Below, one piece after another: positions 1-9,800 of a stretch of 64,000 bases of DNA. Numbering within the stretch: the first letter of the stretch is position 1; each line of letters begins with the position of its first letter. The notes under the pieces were generated by a model. It was not told the DNA's origin. It ran no database searches and worked only from the letters and a program-made list of their open reading frames with translations. Source of the DNA: Micromonospora sp. WMMD980 (GTDB lineage: Bacteria > Actinomycetota > Actinomycetes > Mycobacteriales > Micromonosporaceae); NCBI RefSeq assembly GCF_029626035.1, contig NZ_JARUBE010000003.1, forward strand, positions 310,001-374,000, in the 5' to 3' direction. Position numbers and translations under genes: made by a program.

Positions 1-2945
1 GCCGCTACCAGGCGCCGGAGGCGGACCATGCGGCCCGGCTGCCCGGCCACCGGCTCGACGTGTTCTCGCTCGGCGCGCTCGCCTTCCGGATCTTCGCCGG
101 GGCGGCGCCTGCCACCACGGCCGAGGATCTGGCCAACACGGTGCGGGACAGCGGGCTGCACCTGGACGCGGTGGTCGACGGGATGCCGTCCGAGCTGGTC
201 AAGCTGGTCTACGACGCCACCCGCGGCGACCCGGGGCAACGGCTGCCCAGTGTGTCGCGGTTCCGGAGCGACCTGGAGAAGGTCTGGGACGAGCTGACCG
301 CGCCGGAGCCCGAGCCGGTGACCGATCCGCTCGCCGCCCACCGGGGTGACCTGCTCGACGGCGGGCTGGAGGTGAAGGACCGCCTCGGCTCGGGGTCCAC
401 CGCCGTCGCGCTGCTGGTCAGCCGCGCCGACGAGGGCCGTGACCTGGTCCTGAAGGTGGCCCGCGACGAGCAGCACGAGGAACGGCTGACCGCGGAGGCG
501 CGTACCCTCGCCGGGCTCAAGCACCCCCAGGTGGCCGCGCTCGTCGACGGCCCGGTGCGGGTCGGTGGCCGGACCGCGCTGTTGATGGAGAGTGCCGGGC
601 GGCGGACCCTTGCCGAGGAGCTGCGCGCCGGCCGGCTCGCGCTGGACCTGCTGGAGCGGTACGGCCGGGACCTGCTCGACATCGCCAACTATCTGGACGG
701 GCAGGGCGTCTGGCACCGCGACCTGAAACCGGCCAACCTGGCGGCCCGGCCCCGGCCGAAGGACAAGCAGCCGCACCTGTGCGTCTTCGACTTCTCACTG
801 TCGTCGGTCCCGGCCGACCAGCTCAGCGCCGGCACGGTCGGCTACCTCGACCCGTTCCTCGGGGCGCCGCGCCGGCTGCGGTACGACGCGGCGGCGGAGC
901 GCTTCGCGGCGGCGGTGGTGCTCTACGAGATGGCGACCGGCACGCTGCCCCGGTGGGGCGACAACGCCAACCCGACGGCGGTGAGCGACGAGGTGACCCT
1001 GGACCCGTCGGCGTTCGACCCGGCGATCGCCGACCGGCTGGTGGAGTTCTTCCGCCGGGCGCTGGCCCGGGAGGCCACCGCCCGCTTCGACACGGTCGAC
1101 GAGATGACCGACGCCTGGCGGGCGATCTTCCAGCAGGTCCCGCAGCCGGCGGTGACGCCGGTCGGCCCGCAGCCGGCGATGGTGGGGCTGACCCGCGAGT
1201 CGCCGCTGGAGGTGACCGAGCTGACCGCGCGGGCCCGGTCGGCGTTGGAACGGCTCGGCATGCACACGGTCGGCGAGCTGCTGGACGCGGAGTTGTCGGA
1301 ACTCACCCGGGCGAAGGGCGTGCCGGACGCCACCCGTAAGGAGATCATCGCCCAGGCGCGGGCGCTGCGGGCGGTGCTGCCCGGCGGGAACGAGCCGTCC
1401 GACAGCGAGGCCCGCCCGGTGGCCCAGGGTGTCGAGGCGCTCTGCGCCACGCTGCTGCCGCCGAAGCAGTCCCGACATCACGGGATTCTGGCCGCGCTGC
1501 TCGGCCAGGCCCCCACCGAGGACGGCACGTTCCTGCACTGGCCGGTTGAGGGAGACGTGGCCCGCGCCACCGGGAAGAAGCAGCGGCAGGTCTTCGCGGC
1601 GTTGCGTAACCAGACGCCGCGATGGCTGGACGATCCGGCGCTGGCGGCGGTGCGCAACGAGATCGTGGCGCTTCTCGACGCCCGAGGCGCGGTGATGTCG
1701 GCCGAGGAGTTGGCGCGGGCGGTGATCGCCGCGCGCGGCTCCTACACCTCCGAGCCGAAGCGGCTGCCCCAGGCGATCGGCCTGGTCCGCGCCGCCGTCG
1801 AGGCCGAGCTCAGCACCGGTGGGAACGCCCGCGTGGCCACCTACCGCTTCCCCGGTTCGAGCATCGTCCTGGTCGGCCGGGAACCGGACGACCCGACCTC
1901 CGTCGTGACCGCCGACGATTTCCTCGGGTACGCGGTCAAGCTGGGCGACCGGGCCGCGGAGCTGACCGAGAGTGACCCGCTACCGACCCGGCAGCGTGCC
2001 TTGGAAGAGCTGCGCCGGCTGCCGGTGCCGGCCGGCATGCCGCCGGTGGCCGATCCGCGGCTGTTGCAGCTCGCGTCGGCGGGGAGCAACGACCGGGTTG
2101 ACGTCAACGCACAGGGCCAGCTCTATCCGGTGGGGATGCCGGCGGTGCGGGCGCTGCGGTTGTCGGCGGGCAACCTCATCGGGCAGTGGCTCGGCGAGCA
2201 GCAGGTCCGCGACCGGGTGCACGGCCGCTTCCCGCGGGCCGAGCGGCTGCCCGGCCGCCCCGCCCTGACGGACCTGCTGGTCGCGGCCGAGGTGCCGTTG
2301 ACCTGGCACGCGCCCGACCAGAGGTACGGTCGGCCGAGCGCGATGTCGTCGGTGACCGGCACCCGGATGGCCACCAGCCACGCCCCACTGCTCGGCATGT
2401 CCGCCGCCGACGAGGTCGGCGAGAAGCTCGGCACGGCGATCCAGCGGCGGGCCTTCCTCGCGGTGCTGGCCCCGTGGCGTCGGCTCGGCCCGGCCCGGCG
2501 GGCGCTGCTGGCCCGGCTGCCGCTGACCGAGGTGGACGTCACGGCGATCCTGCTGACCCGGCTGCGGGGGCTGGGCTTCCCGTGGGAGGCGATCGTGGCG
2601 GCCGACAACGGCATGCCGCTGGACGCCGACTTCCGCAGCCTGGTGGATCTGGTCCGGCATCAGGTCGTGCCGGCGATCAGCGAGGCGATCGCCGCCGCCG
2701 ATGGCGCGGTGCTGCTCACCGAGGCGGCGCCGCTGGCCCGTTACGGGCAGCTCGGGTTGCTTCAGGAAGTGGCGGACCTGACCCGGCCCCGGCCGGCGGC
2801 CCGGCTGCTGCTGGTGCCGGCGCGTCGTCCCGACCCGGCGGTGCTGGACGGGGTGCAGTTGCCGCTGACCTCGCCGGCCAGCCAGTCGCTCTGGCTCGCC
2901 GACGACTGGATCACCACCGAGGTAAGTGCCGCGCCGGCGCGCTGA
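1..2945 (+). CDS. pglW: BREX type 2 serine/threonine kinase PglW (5' end outside window)
   Basis: The frame is open from base 3, so the first ATG at 60 is internal and the protein continues upstream. The first visible residues (RYQAPEA, then D..SLG) are the end of one kinase domain (APE motif and C-lobe). A second kinase domain follows: glycine loop GSGSTAV (about residue 130 of the visible part), LKVA lysine, HRDLKPAN catalytic loop (about 238), and DFS in place of DFG (about 262). Next come a helix-hairpin-helix segment like the RNA polymerase alpha C-terminal domain (LERLGMHTVGELL, about 401-456) and winged-helix-like regions. PglW proteins are about 1,400 residues with an N-terminal NERD nuclease-like domain, expected upstream. 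It is the kinase of the Pgl phage-growth-limitation system. The call rests on domain order plus pglX, pglY and pglZ downstream. Confidence 0.9.
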   Translation, partial: RYQAPEADHAARLPGHRLDVFSLGALAFRIFAGAAPATTAEDLANTVRDSGLHLDAVVDGMPSELVKLVYDATRGDPGQRLPSVSRFRSDLEKVWDELTAPEPEPVTDPLAAHRGDLLDGGLEVKDRLGSGSTAVALLVSRADEGRDLVLKVARDEQHEERLTAEARTLAGLKHPQVAALVDGPVRVGGRTALLMESAGRRTLAEELRAGRLALDLLERYGRDLLDIANYLDGQGVWHRDLKPANLAARPRPKDKQPHLCVFDFSLSSVPADQLSAGTVGYLDPFLGAPRRLRYDAAAERFAAAVVLYEMATGTLPRWGDNANPTAVSDEVTLDPSAFDPAIADRLVEFFRRALAREATARFDTVDEMTDAWRAIFQQVPQPAVTPVGPQPAMVGLTRESPLEVTELTARARSALERLGMHTVGELLDAELSELTRAKGVPDATRKEIIAQARALRAVLPGGNEPSDSEARPVAQGVEALCATLLPPKQSRHHGILAALLGQAPTEDGTFLHWPVEGDVARATGKKQRQVFAALRNQTPRWLDDPALAAVRNEIVALLDARGAVMSAEELARAVIAARGSYTSEPKRLPQAIGLVRAAVEAELSTGGNARVATYRFPGSSIVLVGREPDDPTSVVTADDFLGYAVKLGDRAAELTESDPLPTRQRALEELRRLPVPAGMPPVADPRLLQLASAGSNDRVDVNAQGQLYPVGMPAVRALRLSAGNLIGQWLGEQQVRDRVHGRFPRAERLPGRPALTDLLVAAEVPLTWHAPDQRYGRPSAMSSVTGTRMATSHAPLLGMSAADEVGEKLGTAIQRRAFLAVLAPWRRLGPARRALLARLPLTEVDVTAILLTRLRGLGFPWEAIVAADNGMPLDADFRSLVDLVRHQVVPAISEAIAAADGAVLLTEAAPLARYGQLGLLQEVADLTRPRPAARLLLVPARRPDPAVLDGVQLPLTSPASQSLWLADDWITTEVSAAPAR

Positions 2946-2995
2946 CTGTCGTGTTGCGGACACGGGCCGGGGTGATTCGTGTTCGGGTGTCCTGG

Positions 2996-3001
2996 TAGAA
3001 A
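2996..3001 (+). promoter_or_regulatory. possible -10 element before the ATPase cassette
   Basis: TAGAAA lies 7 bases before the ATG at 3009, the spacing typical of leaderless actinobacterial transcripts. No convincing Shine-Dalgarno sequence precedes that ATG and no clear -35 is seen. The 63-base gap after pglW would let the cassette have its own transcription start. Confidence 0.3.
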
Positions 3002-3008
3002 CGTGTGA

Positions 3009-4265
3009 ATGCCCCTGAGGACGATCACGCTTGAGAACTACCGGTGCTTCCGAGACCGGCAGGAGATCGAGCTGGCCCCGGTGACCGTGGTGCTCGGCAA
3101 GAACAACTCCGGCAAGAGCGTGCTGACCCGGGCACCGCTGGTGATCGCCACCGGCTTCGACACCACCAGCACCGCCCCGCTCGACCTGGACCGGCTCGAC
3201 CCGCTGCCGGTGGACGGTTTCCCCGACCTGATCTTCGAGCAGAGCACCCATGGCCGTTTCACTCTCGGCGTCGAGGTCGACGGTCCGGCCTCGTTCGGCC
3301 TGGAGGCGAGCATCCGTTACGTCGACGAGGATCGGTTGGCTTACGTCTCCGCTCTGCACTTCGCCACCGCCCGTCAGGCCGTCGAATTCCGCCTTCAGCC
3401 GAGCATTGAGCTGACCGATGACGGCCCGCTCTACGAGGTACGTGAGCCGGGTGGTCAGCCGACGATTCGACCGGTCGATTTTCGCGGACTGCTGCCACGG
3501 TTGCCGGACTCGGGTTTCCGATGGCCGCACCCGCCGGGAGAGGGGCCCTCCATCGGGCCGATCCGGTTCCTGAGCGCCTACCGGGACCGTCCGAGCAGGC
3601 AGCACCGCCTGCCGTTCGGGGCACCAAGGGAGGTGGGGGAGCAGGGCCAGGAGGTCTATGGAATCCTCGCCGACGATCGCGCCCGGCGCAGCGGCGAACT
3701 GATCGAGCGGGTCAACGAGTTGCTCGCCCATATCGTGCCCGAGTGGCGGATCGAGGAGGTCCCGGTTGGCCCGCTCTGGTCGACGGTGCTCACCCGTCGG
3801 GGCAGTTCCGTGCAGGTCAACCTCGCCGACGCCGGCACCGGCCTGGCCCAGGTGTTGCCGATCCTGGTGCAGTGTGCCATCGACGAGTTGCGTGGTGAGG
3901 GCGTCGATCCGTTGCAGATCGTCGAGGAGCCCGAGATGCACCTGCATCCGGCCGCCCACGCCGCGCTGGCGGATCTCTACCTGGACACCGCCAGGACGAC
4001 CGGGACGCGGTTCCTCGTCGAGACCCACAGCGAGACGCTGCTGCTGCGGTTAAGACGCCGCATCGCCGAGGGGGCGTGTCAGCCCGGCACCGTGGCGGTC
4101 TACGTGGTGCACCAGCAGAACGGCGTCTCGACCGTTCAGCGAGTGGCGATCGACGAGCTGGGCAACCTCGGTGCCGGCTGGCCCGACGGCTACTTCTCGC
4201 AGGACTACCAGGAGGCCCGGGCGTTGGCCACCGCGCAGCTGAGCCGGAGCGGCTATGCATCTTGA
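3009..4265 (+). CDS. OLD/AAA15-type ABC ATPase with DUF3696-like C-terminus
   Basis: 418 aa. The N-terminus (LENYRCF, then Walker A GKNNSGKS near residue 32) is that of SMC/RecF/OLD-like ATPases. Walker B is EEPEMHLHP (near 305), followed by the switch motif ETHSE. The last 50 residues (VYVVHQQNG...WPDGYF) resemble DUF3696. There is no fused TOPRIM domain; instead the next gene overlaps this one by 11 bases and encodes a TOPRIM-like protein, so the pair looks like a split OLD nuclease or a PARIS-type AriA/AriB pair. Such ATPases sense phage products or DNA ends and switch on a nuclease; that role is inferred here. It lies between pglW and pglX and is not a BREX core gene. Confidence 0.75.
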   Translation: MPLRTITLENYRCFRDRQEIELAPVTVVLGKNNSGKSVLTRAPLVIATGFDTTSTAPLDLDRLDPLPVDGFPDLIFEQSTHGRFTLGVEVDGPASFGLEASIRYVDEDRLAYVSALHFATARQAVEFRLQPSIELTDDGPLYEVREPGGQPTIRPVDFRGLLPRLPDSGFRWPHPPGEGPSIGPIRFLSAYRDRPSRQHRLPFGAPREVGEQGQEVYGILADDRARRSGELIERVNELLAHIVPEWRIEEVPVGPLWSTVLTRRGSSVQVNLADAGTGLAQVLPILVQCAIDELRGEGVDPLQIVEEPEMHLHPAAHAALADLYLDTARTTGTRFLVETHSETLLLRLRRRIAEGACQPGTVAVYVVHQQNGVSTVQRVAIDELGNLGAGWPDGYFSQDYQEARALATAQLSRSGYAS

Positions 4266-5094
4266 CATCAAGCCCGAGGTGTTCGTCCAGGGCGATAAGT
4301 TGGCCGTGGTCAAACTGCTCGAGTTGCTCATGCAGGAGCGGCACGAGTGGCGGCCGGACCGGACCACAGCCGACAGTGCCGCACGCTTCGCCGACACCCT
4401 GCCAATCGACGGCGTGAAGGTGTTCGTCGAGGCAGCCTTCACCGAAGCCACGAGCACTGTGGCCGCGCCGTCCGGGCGGCGCGCATCGATCACCGCCGCC
4501 GAGCTGAAGGACCTGGTGGCGGATCTGAGCCGTCCGGCGGTGCTGGTCGTCGAGGACGAGATCACCGAGGAGTGTTTCCTGCTCGCGCTCGCCGAGGCAT
4601 TCGACGCGAAGCGCATCGTGCACGCCATCCGCGCCGACTGGCTGACCATCGGGCATGCGGGTGGCAAGGACCGGATGCCGCAGTTCGTCGAACGTCGCCG
4701 TCGCCACTTCGCCATCCTGGTTCGGCTGGCGGCGCTGATGGACAGCGACCGCAAGTATGCCGGGCATCGGACGCGTAACGACACCTACGCTGCGAAGATC
4801 CGCGCTGTCGAGGGCGTCGAGCTGCACCTGTGGGGCGGTCGGGAGATGGAGAACTACATTCCCTGCCGGGCGTGGGAGGAGAGCCTGCCGACACGGATGC
4901 CGAAGGTGGACGCGCTGCGCGGCAAGAGCGTCGAGGAGCGGCGATACCTGGACGTCAAGAAACATTTCGGTGAAATGCCGAGGCCGCTGATCGCCGAGCA
5001 CACCTGCCTGACCGAGGACGACTTCGCCGAGTTGGGGCCGGAGGTCGTCGCGGAGCTGCGGGAGTTGCTCGCGATGATCCACCGGATCCTGTAG
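4255..5094 (+). CDS. TOPRIM-like (DUF4435/AriB-like) protein, putative nuclease effector
   Basis: 279 aa, starting 11 bases inside the preceding ATPase gene. Residues about 98-106 read VLVVEDEITEE, matching the TOPRIM acidic-glutamate strand. HAGGK (about 136), MDSDR (about 162, like the DxD motif) and REMENYIP (about 198) match the pattern seen in OLD, DUF4435 and AriB-type TOPRIM proteins. Metal-dependent nucleic-acid cleavage controlled by the partner ATPase is the likely role. The family call is by motif only, without a profile search. It could also be an inactive TOPRIM regulator. Confidence 0.6.
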   Translation: MHLDIKPEVFVQGDKLAVVKLLELLMQERHEWRPDRTTADSAARFADTLPIDGVKVFVEAAFTEATSTVAAPSGRRASITAAELKDLVADLSRPAVLVVEDEITEECFLLALAEAFDAKRIVHAIRADWLTIGHAGGKDRMPQFVERRRRHFAILVRLAALMDSDRKYAGHRTRNDTYAAKIRAVEGVELHLWGGREMENYIPCRAWEESLPTRMPKVDALRGKSVEERRYLDVKKHFGEMPRPLIAEHTCLTEDDFAELGPEVVAELRELLAMIHRIL

Positions 5095-5107
5095 GAGACT
5101 GGGCTCC

Positions 5108-6817
5108 ATGCGCACCGACCAGGCCGAGATCCGGCCCGATCCGACCATCGCACTCGTCGATGATCTGCTGGGCGGCATCGGTCGGGGTGAGATCCGGGTG
5201 CCCGCCTTCCAGCGCCCCTTCGTGTGGCGGCCCCACCAGATGCTAGAGCTGTTCGACAGCATCGAGCGCGGCTACCCGATCGGCAGTCTGCTGCTCTGGC
5301 AGACCGACGAGCGGGTGCCCTCGCTGGACCGGATCGGCGGGCTGGACATCCCGCCTCCGCCAGCGGGTCGGCAGGTCTCCTATCTCCTCGACGGGCATCA
5401 GCGGGTGTCGACGCTCTTCGGTGTGCTCAACCGGCCACTGCGGGACGGCCCGGCCGAGGACGAGGGGGACTGGATCTGGCAGATCTACCGGGACTTGCGT
5501 CCCGACCCGCTGGGCTCCGACCGTTACCGCCACCACCGGTCCGGCAGGTTCTCGCCGCACCTGCTGCCGCTGGCGGCGGTGATGCGGACGCGGGACTTCC
5601 TTCGGCACTTCCACCGCGTGGAGCTGGGAGTCAAGGATGCCGGTCAGGTCGACTCCCTGATCCGGGAGGCCGAGGCCGTCACGCAGCGGATCAAGGGATA
5701 CAAGCTGACCCTGGTGCGCCTCCAGGGCGCGAGCATCGACCAGGCGGTCAACGTCTACGCCCGGCTCAACCGCACCGGCACCCGGATGGATCCGGACCAG
5801 ATGGTGTCCGCGCTGACGTACCGGAAGGAGCAGCCTTCCCTGGCCAGCCGGATCGACGACATCGTCACCGCCATCGCGGATACCGGCTTCGGTGAGCTGC
5901 CCCGGTTGGCGGTGTTCCGGTCGCTGCTGGCGATCGCCGGGGAGACGGACATCATGTCGCCCAGGTGGAGTCTGGTGGCCGACTATGTGCAGAACCGCCT
6001 GCACGACGCCCTGCCGCAGACCGACCGGGCGGTGCGACTCGCCGCGCAGTTCCTCCGGAACGGCGTAACTTTGCCACACGCGAAGTTCCTGCCATATTCG
6101 CACCAGCTCGTGTTGCTGGCGATGTTCTTCCACACCTGCTCCGACCCGACCGGCTGGCAGTACGACCGGCTGCGCCGCTGGTTCTGGATCACCTCCTGGT
6201 CGGGCGCGTTCGCCGGGGCCACCTCTACGGTCCTGCGCCGGGCGCTGGGGGAGATGCGGGCGTTCGCCGCCGGCGACGGGGACCTCCGGCCGGACGAGGG
6301 CGACGTACAGCCGATGCCCGAGTCGTTCAACCTCAACAGCGCCCGCACCAAGGCCTACGTCGCCTGGGAGGCGCTGGAGTTCCCGCGTCGGCTCGACATG
6401 CTGGGCCAGCCGTTCGACGTGGCGGACCTGCTCGCGAACTCGGACCCGCAGGTGTTCCGGCACGTCGTGCCGAAGGACAGCCGCCCCGCCAACAGGTTGA
6501 TCTTTCCGACCACGCCGAACGTCGGGGTGCTCGCCGCGCTCAAGGGGCTCGGTCCGCTCCGGGGTGGCCCCGGTCTGTTCGACGGCCATCCCGAGCTGAA
6601 CAGCGCGGTCGGCCGCTCGGTAACCGAACAGATCCTCGACAGCCACGGCATCCCGGTCAAGGCGTGGCGGCGGTTGTGTGAGGGCGGGGCCGGCGGTCAC
6701 ATCTTCGTCGACGATCGCACCGAGTATCTGGAGCAGCGTCTCCGAGCCTTCGCCGCTCACCTGGACGTGCGGCTCGGCGGAAAAATGGAAGGCGTGGCCG
6801 ACGACGACTCGGAGTAG
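5108..6817 (+). CDS. DUF262 domain protein, third gene of the cassette
   Basis: 569 aa; the ATG follows an AGGAGA ribosome site, 13 bases after the TOPRIM-like gene. The N-terminal DUF262 domain is clear: VPAFQRPFVW near residue 32, RGYPIGSLLLW near 55, and DGHQR (about 97, the ParB/Srx-like nucleotidase motif). A YARLNRTGT segment follows near 218. I see no HNH motif of the DUF1524 type that GmrD-like nucleases carry at the C-terminus, so this may be the GmrS-like NTPase half only, with nuclease activity supplied by the TOPRIM-like neighbour. DUF262 proteins act against modified DNA in type IV restriction systems (GmrSD, BrxU, SspE). Confidence 0.75.
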   Translation: MRTDQAEIRPDPTIALVDDLLGGIGRGEIRVPAFQRPFVWRPHQMLELFDSIERGYPIGSLLLWQTDERVPSLDRIGGLDIPPPPAGRQVSYLLDGHQRVSTLFGVLNRPLRDGPAEDEGDWIWQIYRDLRPDPLGSDRYRHHRSGRFSPHLLPLAAVMRTRDFLRHFHRVELGVKDAGQVDSLIREAEAVTQRIKGYKLTLVRLQGASIDQAVNVYARLNRTGTRMDPDQMVSALTYRKEQPSLASRIDDIVTAIADTGFGELPRLAVFRSLLAIAGETDIMSPRWSLVADYVQNRLHDALPQTDRAVRLAAQFLRNGVTLPHAKFLPYSHQLVLLAMFFHTCSDPTGWQYDRLRRWFWITSWSGAFAGATSTVLRRALGEMRAFAAGDGDLRPDEGDVQPMPESFNLNSARTKAYVAWEALEFPRRLDMLGQPFDVADLLANSDPQVFRHVVPKDSRPANRLIFPTTPNVGVLAALKGLGPLRGGPGLFDGHPELNSAVGRSVTEQILDSHGIPVKAWRRLCEGGAGGHIFVDDRTEYLEQRLRAFAAHLDVRLGGKMEGVADDDSE

Positions 6818-6839
6818 CGGTTGTCGGGGCGTCGGATCG

Positions 6840-6845
6840 TAGAAT
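6840..6845 (+). promoter_or_regulatory. candidate -10 (TAGAAT) for leaderless pglX
   Basis: TAGAAT stands 6 bases before the GTG start of pglX, and no Shine-Dalgarno sequence precedes the start. A transcript starting at or next to the GTG would be leaderless, as is common in actinobacteria. TTGTCG at 6821-6826 is too close (13 bases) to be a normal -35. Confidence 0.4.
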
Positions 6846-6851
6846 CTGGCG

Positions 6852-9800
6852 GTGATCGAGCTGAAGGCGTTGCAGGCGCAGGTCAAGAGCCTGGTGGATG
6901 ATCTCCGTGGGCAGCTCGCGGAGGCACCGGGGCTGCGGGCGGAGCTGCGGCAGGAGCACGCCCGGGCGGAGGCCGCCGAGCGGGTCGGCGCGAGCTTCGA
7001 GACCTGGCTCGACGACGTGCTCGACCAGGCGGCGGTGGCATGGGTGCTCGGCTGCGTGTTCGTCCGGTTCTGCGAGGACAACGAGCTGATCACCGACCAG
7101 CTGTGGATCGGTGGCGACGACCCGGAAGCACCGGCCGACCGGGCGATCCAGCACCGGCAGGCTTACCTGATCGCCAATCCCCGGCACAACGACCGGCACT
7201 GGCTGCGGGAGGCGTTCCGCTATCTGGCTCAGCTCAAGGCCACCGCGAAGATATTCGACCGGCACAACCCGGTCTGGCGGTTCGACATCTCCGGCCCGGC
7301 CGCGGAGGACTTGAGCGACTTCTTCCGGCGGGGCGCCGGTCGCGAGTCGCTGCGCCGAGACGACCTGGGCACCCGTTTCCTCGGCGACCTCTACCAGGAC
7401 CTGTCGACGCATGCGAAGAAGACGTACGCACTGTTGCAGACGCCGGAGTTCGTGGAGGAGTTCATCCTCGACCGCACCTTCGAGCCGGCGGTCAAGGAGT
7501 TCGGTCTCCCCGCCACCAGCGTTATCGACCCGACCTGCGGCTCCGGTCACTTCCTGCTCGGCGCGTTCCACCGGCTGCTGCGCAAGTGGCAGGACCGGGA
7601 ACCGGCCACCGACGTGCGGATCCTGGCAGAGCGGGCGCTCGGCCAGGTGACCGGTGTGGACATCAATCCGTTTGCGGTGGCAATCGCGCGCTTCCGGCTG
7701 CTGATCGCCGCGATGACTGTGTGCGGCCTGACCAAGCTGGAGCGGACGCCGGCCTTCCCGGTGCGGGTGGCGACCGGCGACTCGCTGCTGCCCTGGGGGC
7801 CATTCGACTCCCGAGCCCAGGGCGACCTGATGAAGGAGTTGGAGATCCAGACGCAGGCGGGTAGTGAAGCCGAGAAAGAGAAGGAAATCTTCGCGTACGA
7901 CAGCGAGGATGCCGACCTGCTCAAGGACTATCTTGCCGAGAACCAGTACACGGTGGTAGTCGGCAACCCGCCCTACATCACGGTCGCCGACGGCAAGCGC
8001 AGCGGGCTCTACCGCAGCATCTATCCCACGGTCTGCCACCGGCAGTATGCCCTCACCGTGCCGTTCGCAAAGCGGTTCTTCGATCTGGCCAAGTGGTCGG
8101 ACAAGCACGGTGACGGCGCTGGTCACGTCGGCCAGATCACCGGCAACGCCTTCATGAAGCGCGAGTTCGGCAAGAAGCTCGTCGAGAGATACTTCGCGCA
8201 CGAGGTGGAGCTGACCGAGGTCATCGACACCTCGGGTGCCTTCATTCCTGGCCACGGCACACCGACAGTGATCCTGGTCGGCCGCGCCAACAAACGCCGT
8301 CGCGCGTCGACATTGCGCACGGTCCTTGGTGTTCGAGGCGAGCCGGCCGCTCCGGAGGTTCCGGCCGATGGCAGGGTGTGGGGCGCGATTGTCCGTCAGA
8401 TCGATTCGCCCGGCTCGGAGTCGGAATGGGTCACTGTTTCTGATCTCGATCGGGGTCAGCTCAGCGGTCACCCATGGAGCCTGTCGGGCGGCGGCGCGGT
8501 CGGACTGATGCAGATCCTTACGCGCGCAACGAGCCGTCTCTCCGACCTGATCACGGAGATCGGTTTCGGTGCGGTAACCCGCGAGGACAGCGCCTACATG
8601 GTCGGGGCCGGAGCGCTACGCCGCGCCGGGGTGCCGGACGCTCAGCAGCGCCCACTGGTGGAGGGCGAGTTCAGTCGGGACTGGGCGATCACGGACCCGG
8701 TGATATCACTCTGGCCCTATCGCGAGGAGACATTCGATCCCGTCGGGCCAGCGCCGGTGCGAAAATTGCTCTGGCCGATGAAGACGACGCTGGCCGAGCG
8801 TGTCGCCTACGGGGAGAGCCAACTGGAGCGCGGCCTCAAGTGGTTCGAGTACTCGATGTTCTTCGCGAAGCGGTATCGGGTGCCCATGTCGATCGCGTTT
8901 GCGTTCGTGGCGACACACAACCGATTCGTGTTGGATCGCGGCGGGAAGGTCTTCAACCGTTCAGCGCCGGTGATCAAGTTGCCGGAGGGGGCGACGGAGG
9001 ACGATCACCTGCGGCTGCTCGGGGTGCTGAACAGCTCCACCTCCTGCTTCTGGCTGAAGCAGGTGAGCCACGACAAAGGTATTCGTGGAGAAGGCGGTGG
9101 ATTCACGAGTGATGACTGGGAACGGTTCTTCGAATTCACCGGGACCAAGCTTCAGGAGTTTCCGCTGCCTTCGGCGTACCCGTTGGAGCGGGCTCGGGAA
9201 ATCGACTCGCTGGCGCGGCGGCTGTCGAGCGTGACCCCGGCGGCGGTGGCCGCCTCGGGGGTGCCGACCCGGCAGCGGCTCGCGGAGGCCGAGACGGAAT
9301 ACCACTCGACCCGGGCGCGGATGATCGCGCTTCAGGAGGAGTTGGACTGGGAGGTCTACCGGCTCTACGGGCTGGTTGATGAGGATCTGACCTGCGCCGA
9401 CCCGCCGGAGTTGGCGTTTGGGGAGCGGGCCTTCGAGATCGTGCTGCACACCAGCGGGGCGCAGACCGAGTGGTTCAAGCGGCACAAGTCAGAGCCGATC
9501 GATCGACCGCGATCGGATTGGCCGGCGGAGTACCGGTCATTGGTGGAGCGACGGATCGCCACCATCGCGAGCAACCGGCACATCGGGCTGATCGAGCGGC
9601 CGGAGTGCAAGCGGCGCTGGTCTGCTGATGACTGGAAGGACATGCAGAAGGCCGCGCTGCGGGAGTGGCTGCTCGACCGGCTGGAGGCGCCCGAGCTGTG
9701 GGGCGGCACCCCCACGCCGCTGTCGGTGGCGCAGCTCGCCGAGCGGGTCGGGTCCGATCAGGACTTCCGAGCGGTGCTGGAGCTGTGGGTGGGGCACGAC

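Noticed and set aside
1980..4028. 682-codon open frame on the minus strand over pglW/ATPase
   Set aside because: Antisense to clear genes, His/Gln/Arg/Pro-rich with no domain; a GC-rich shadow frame.
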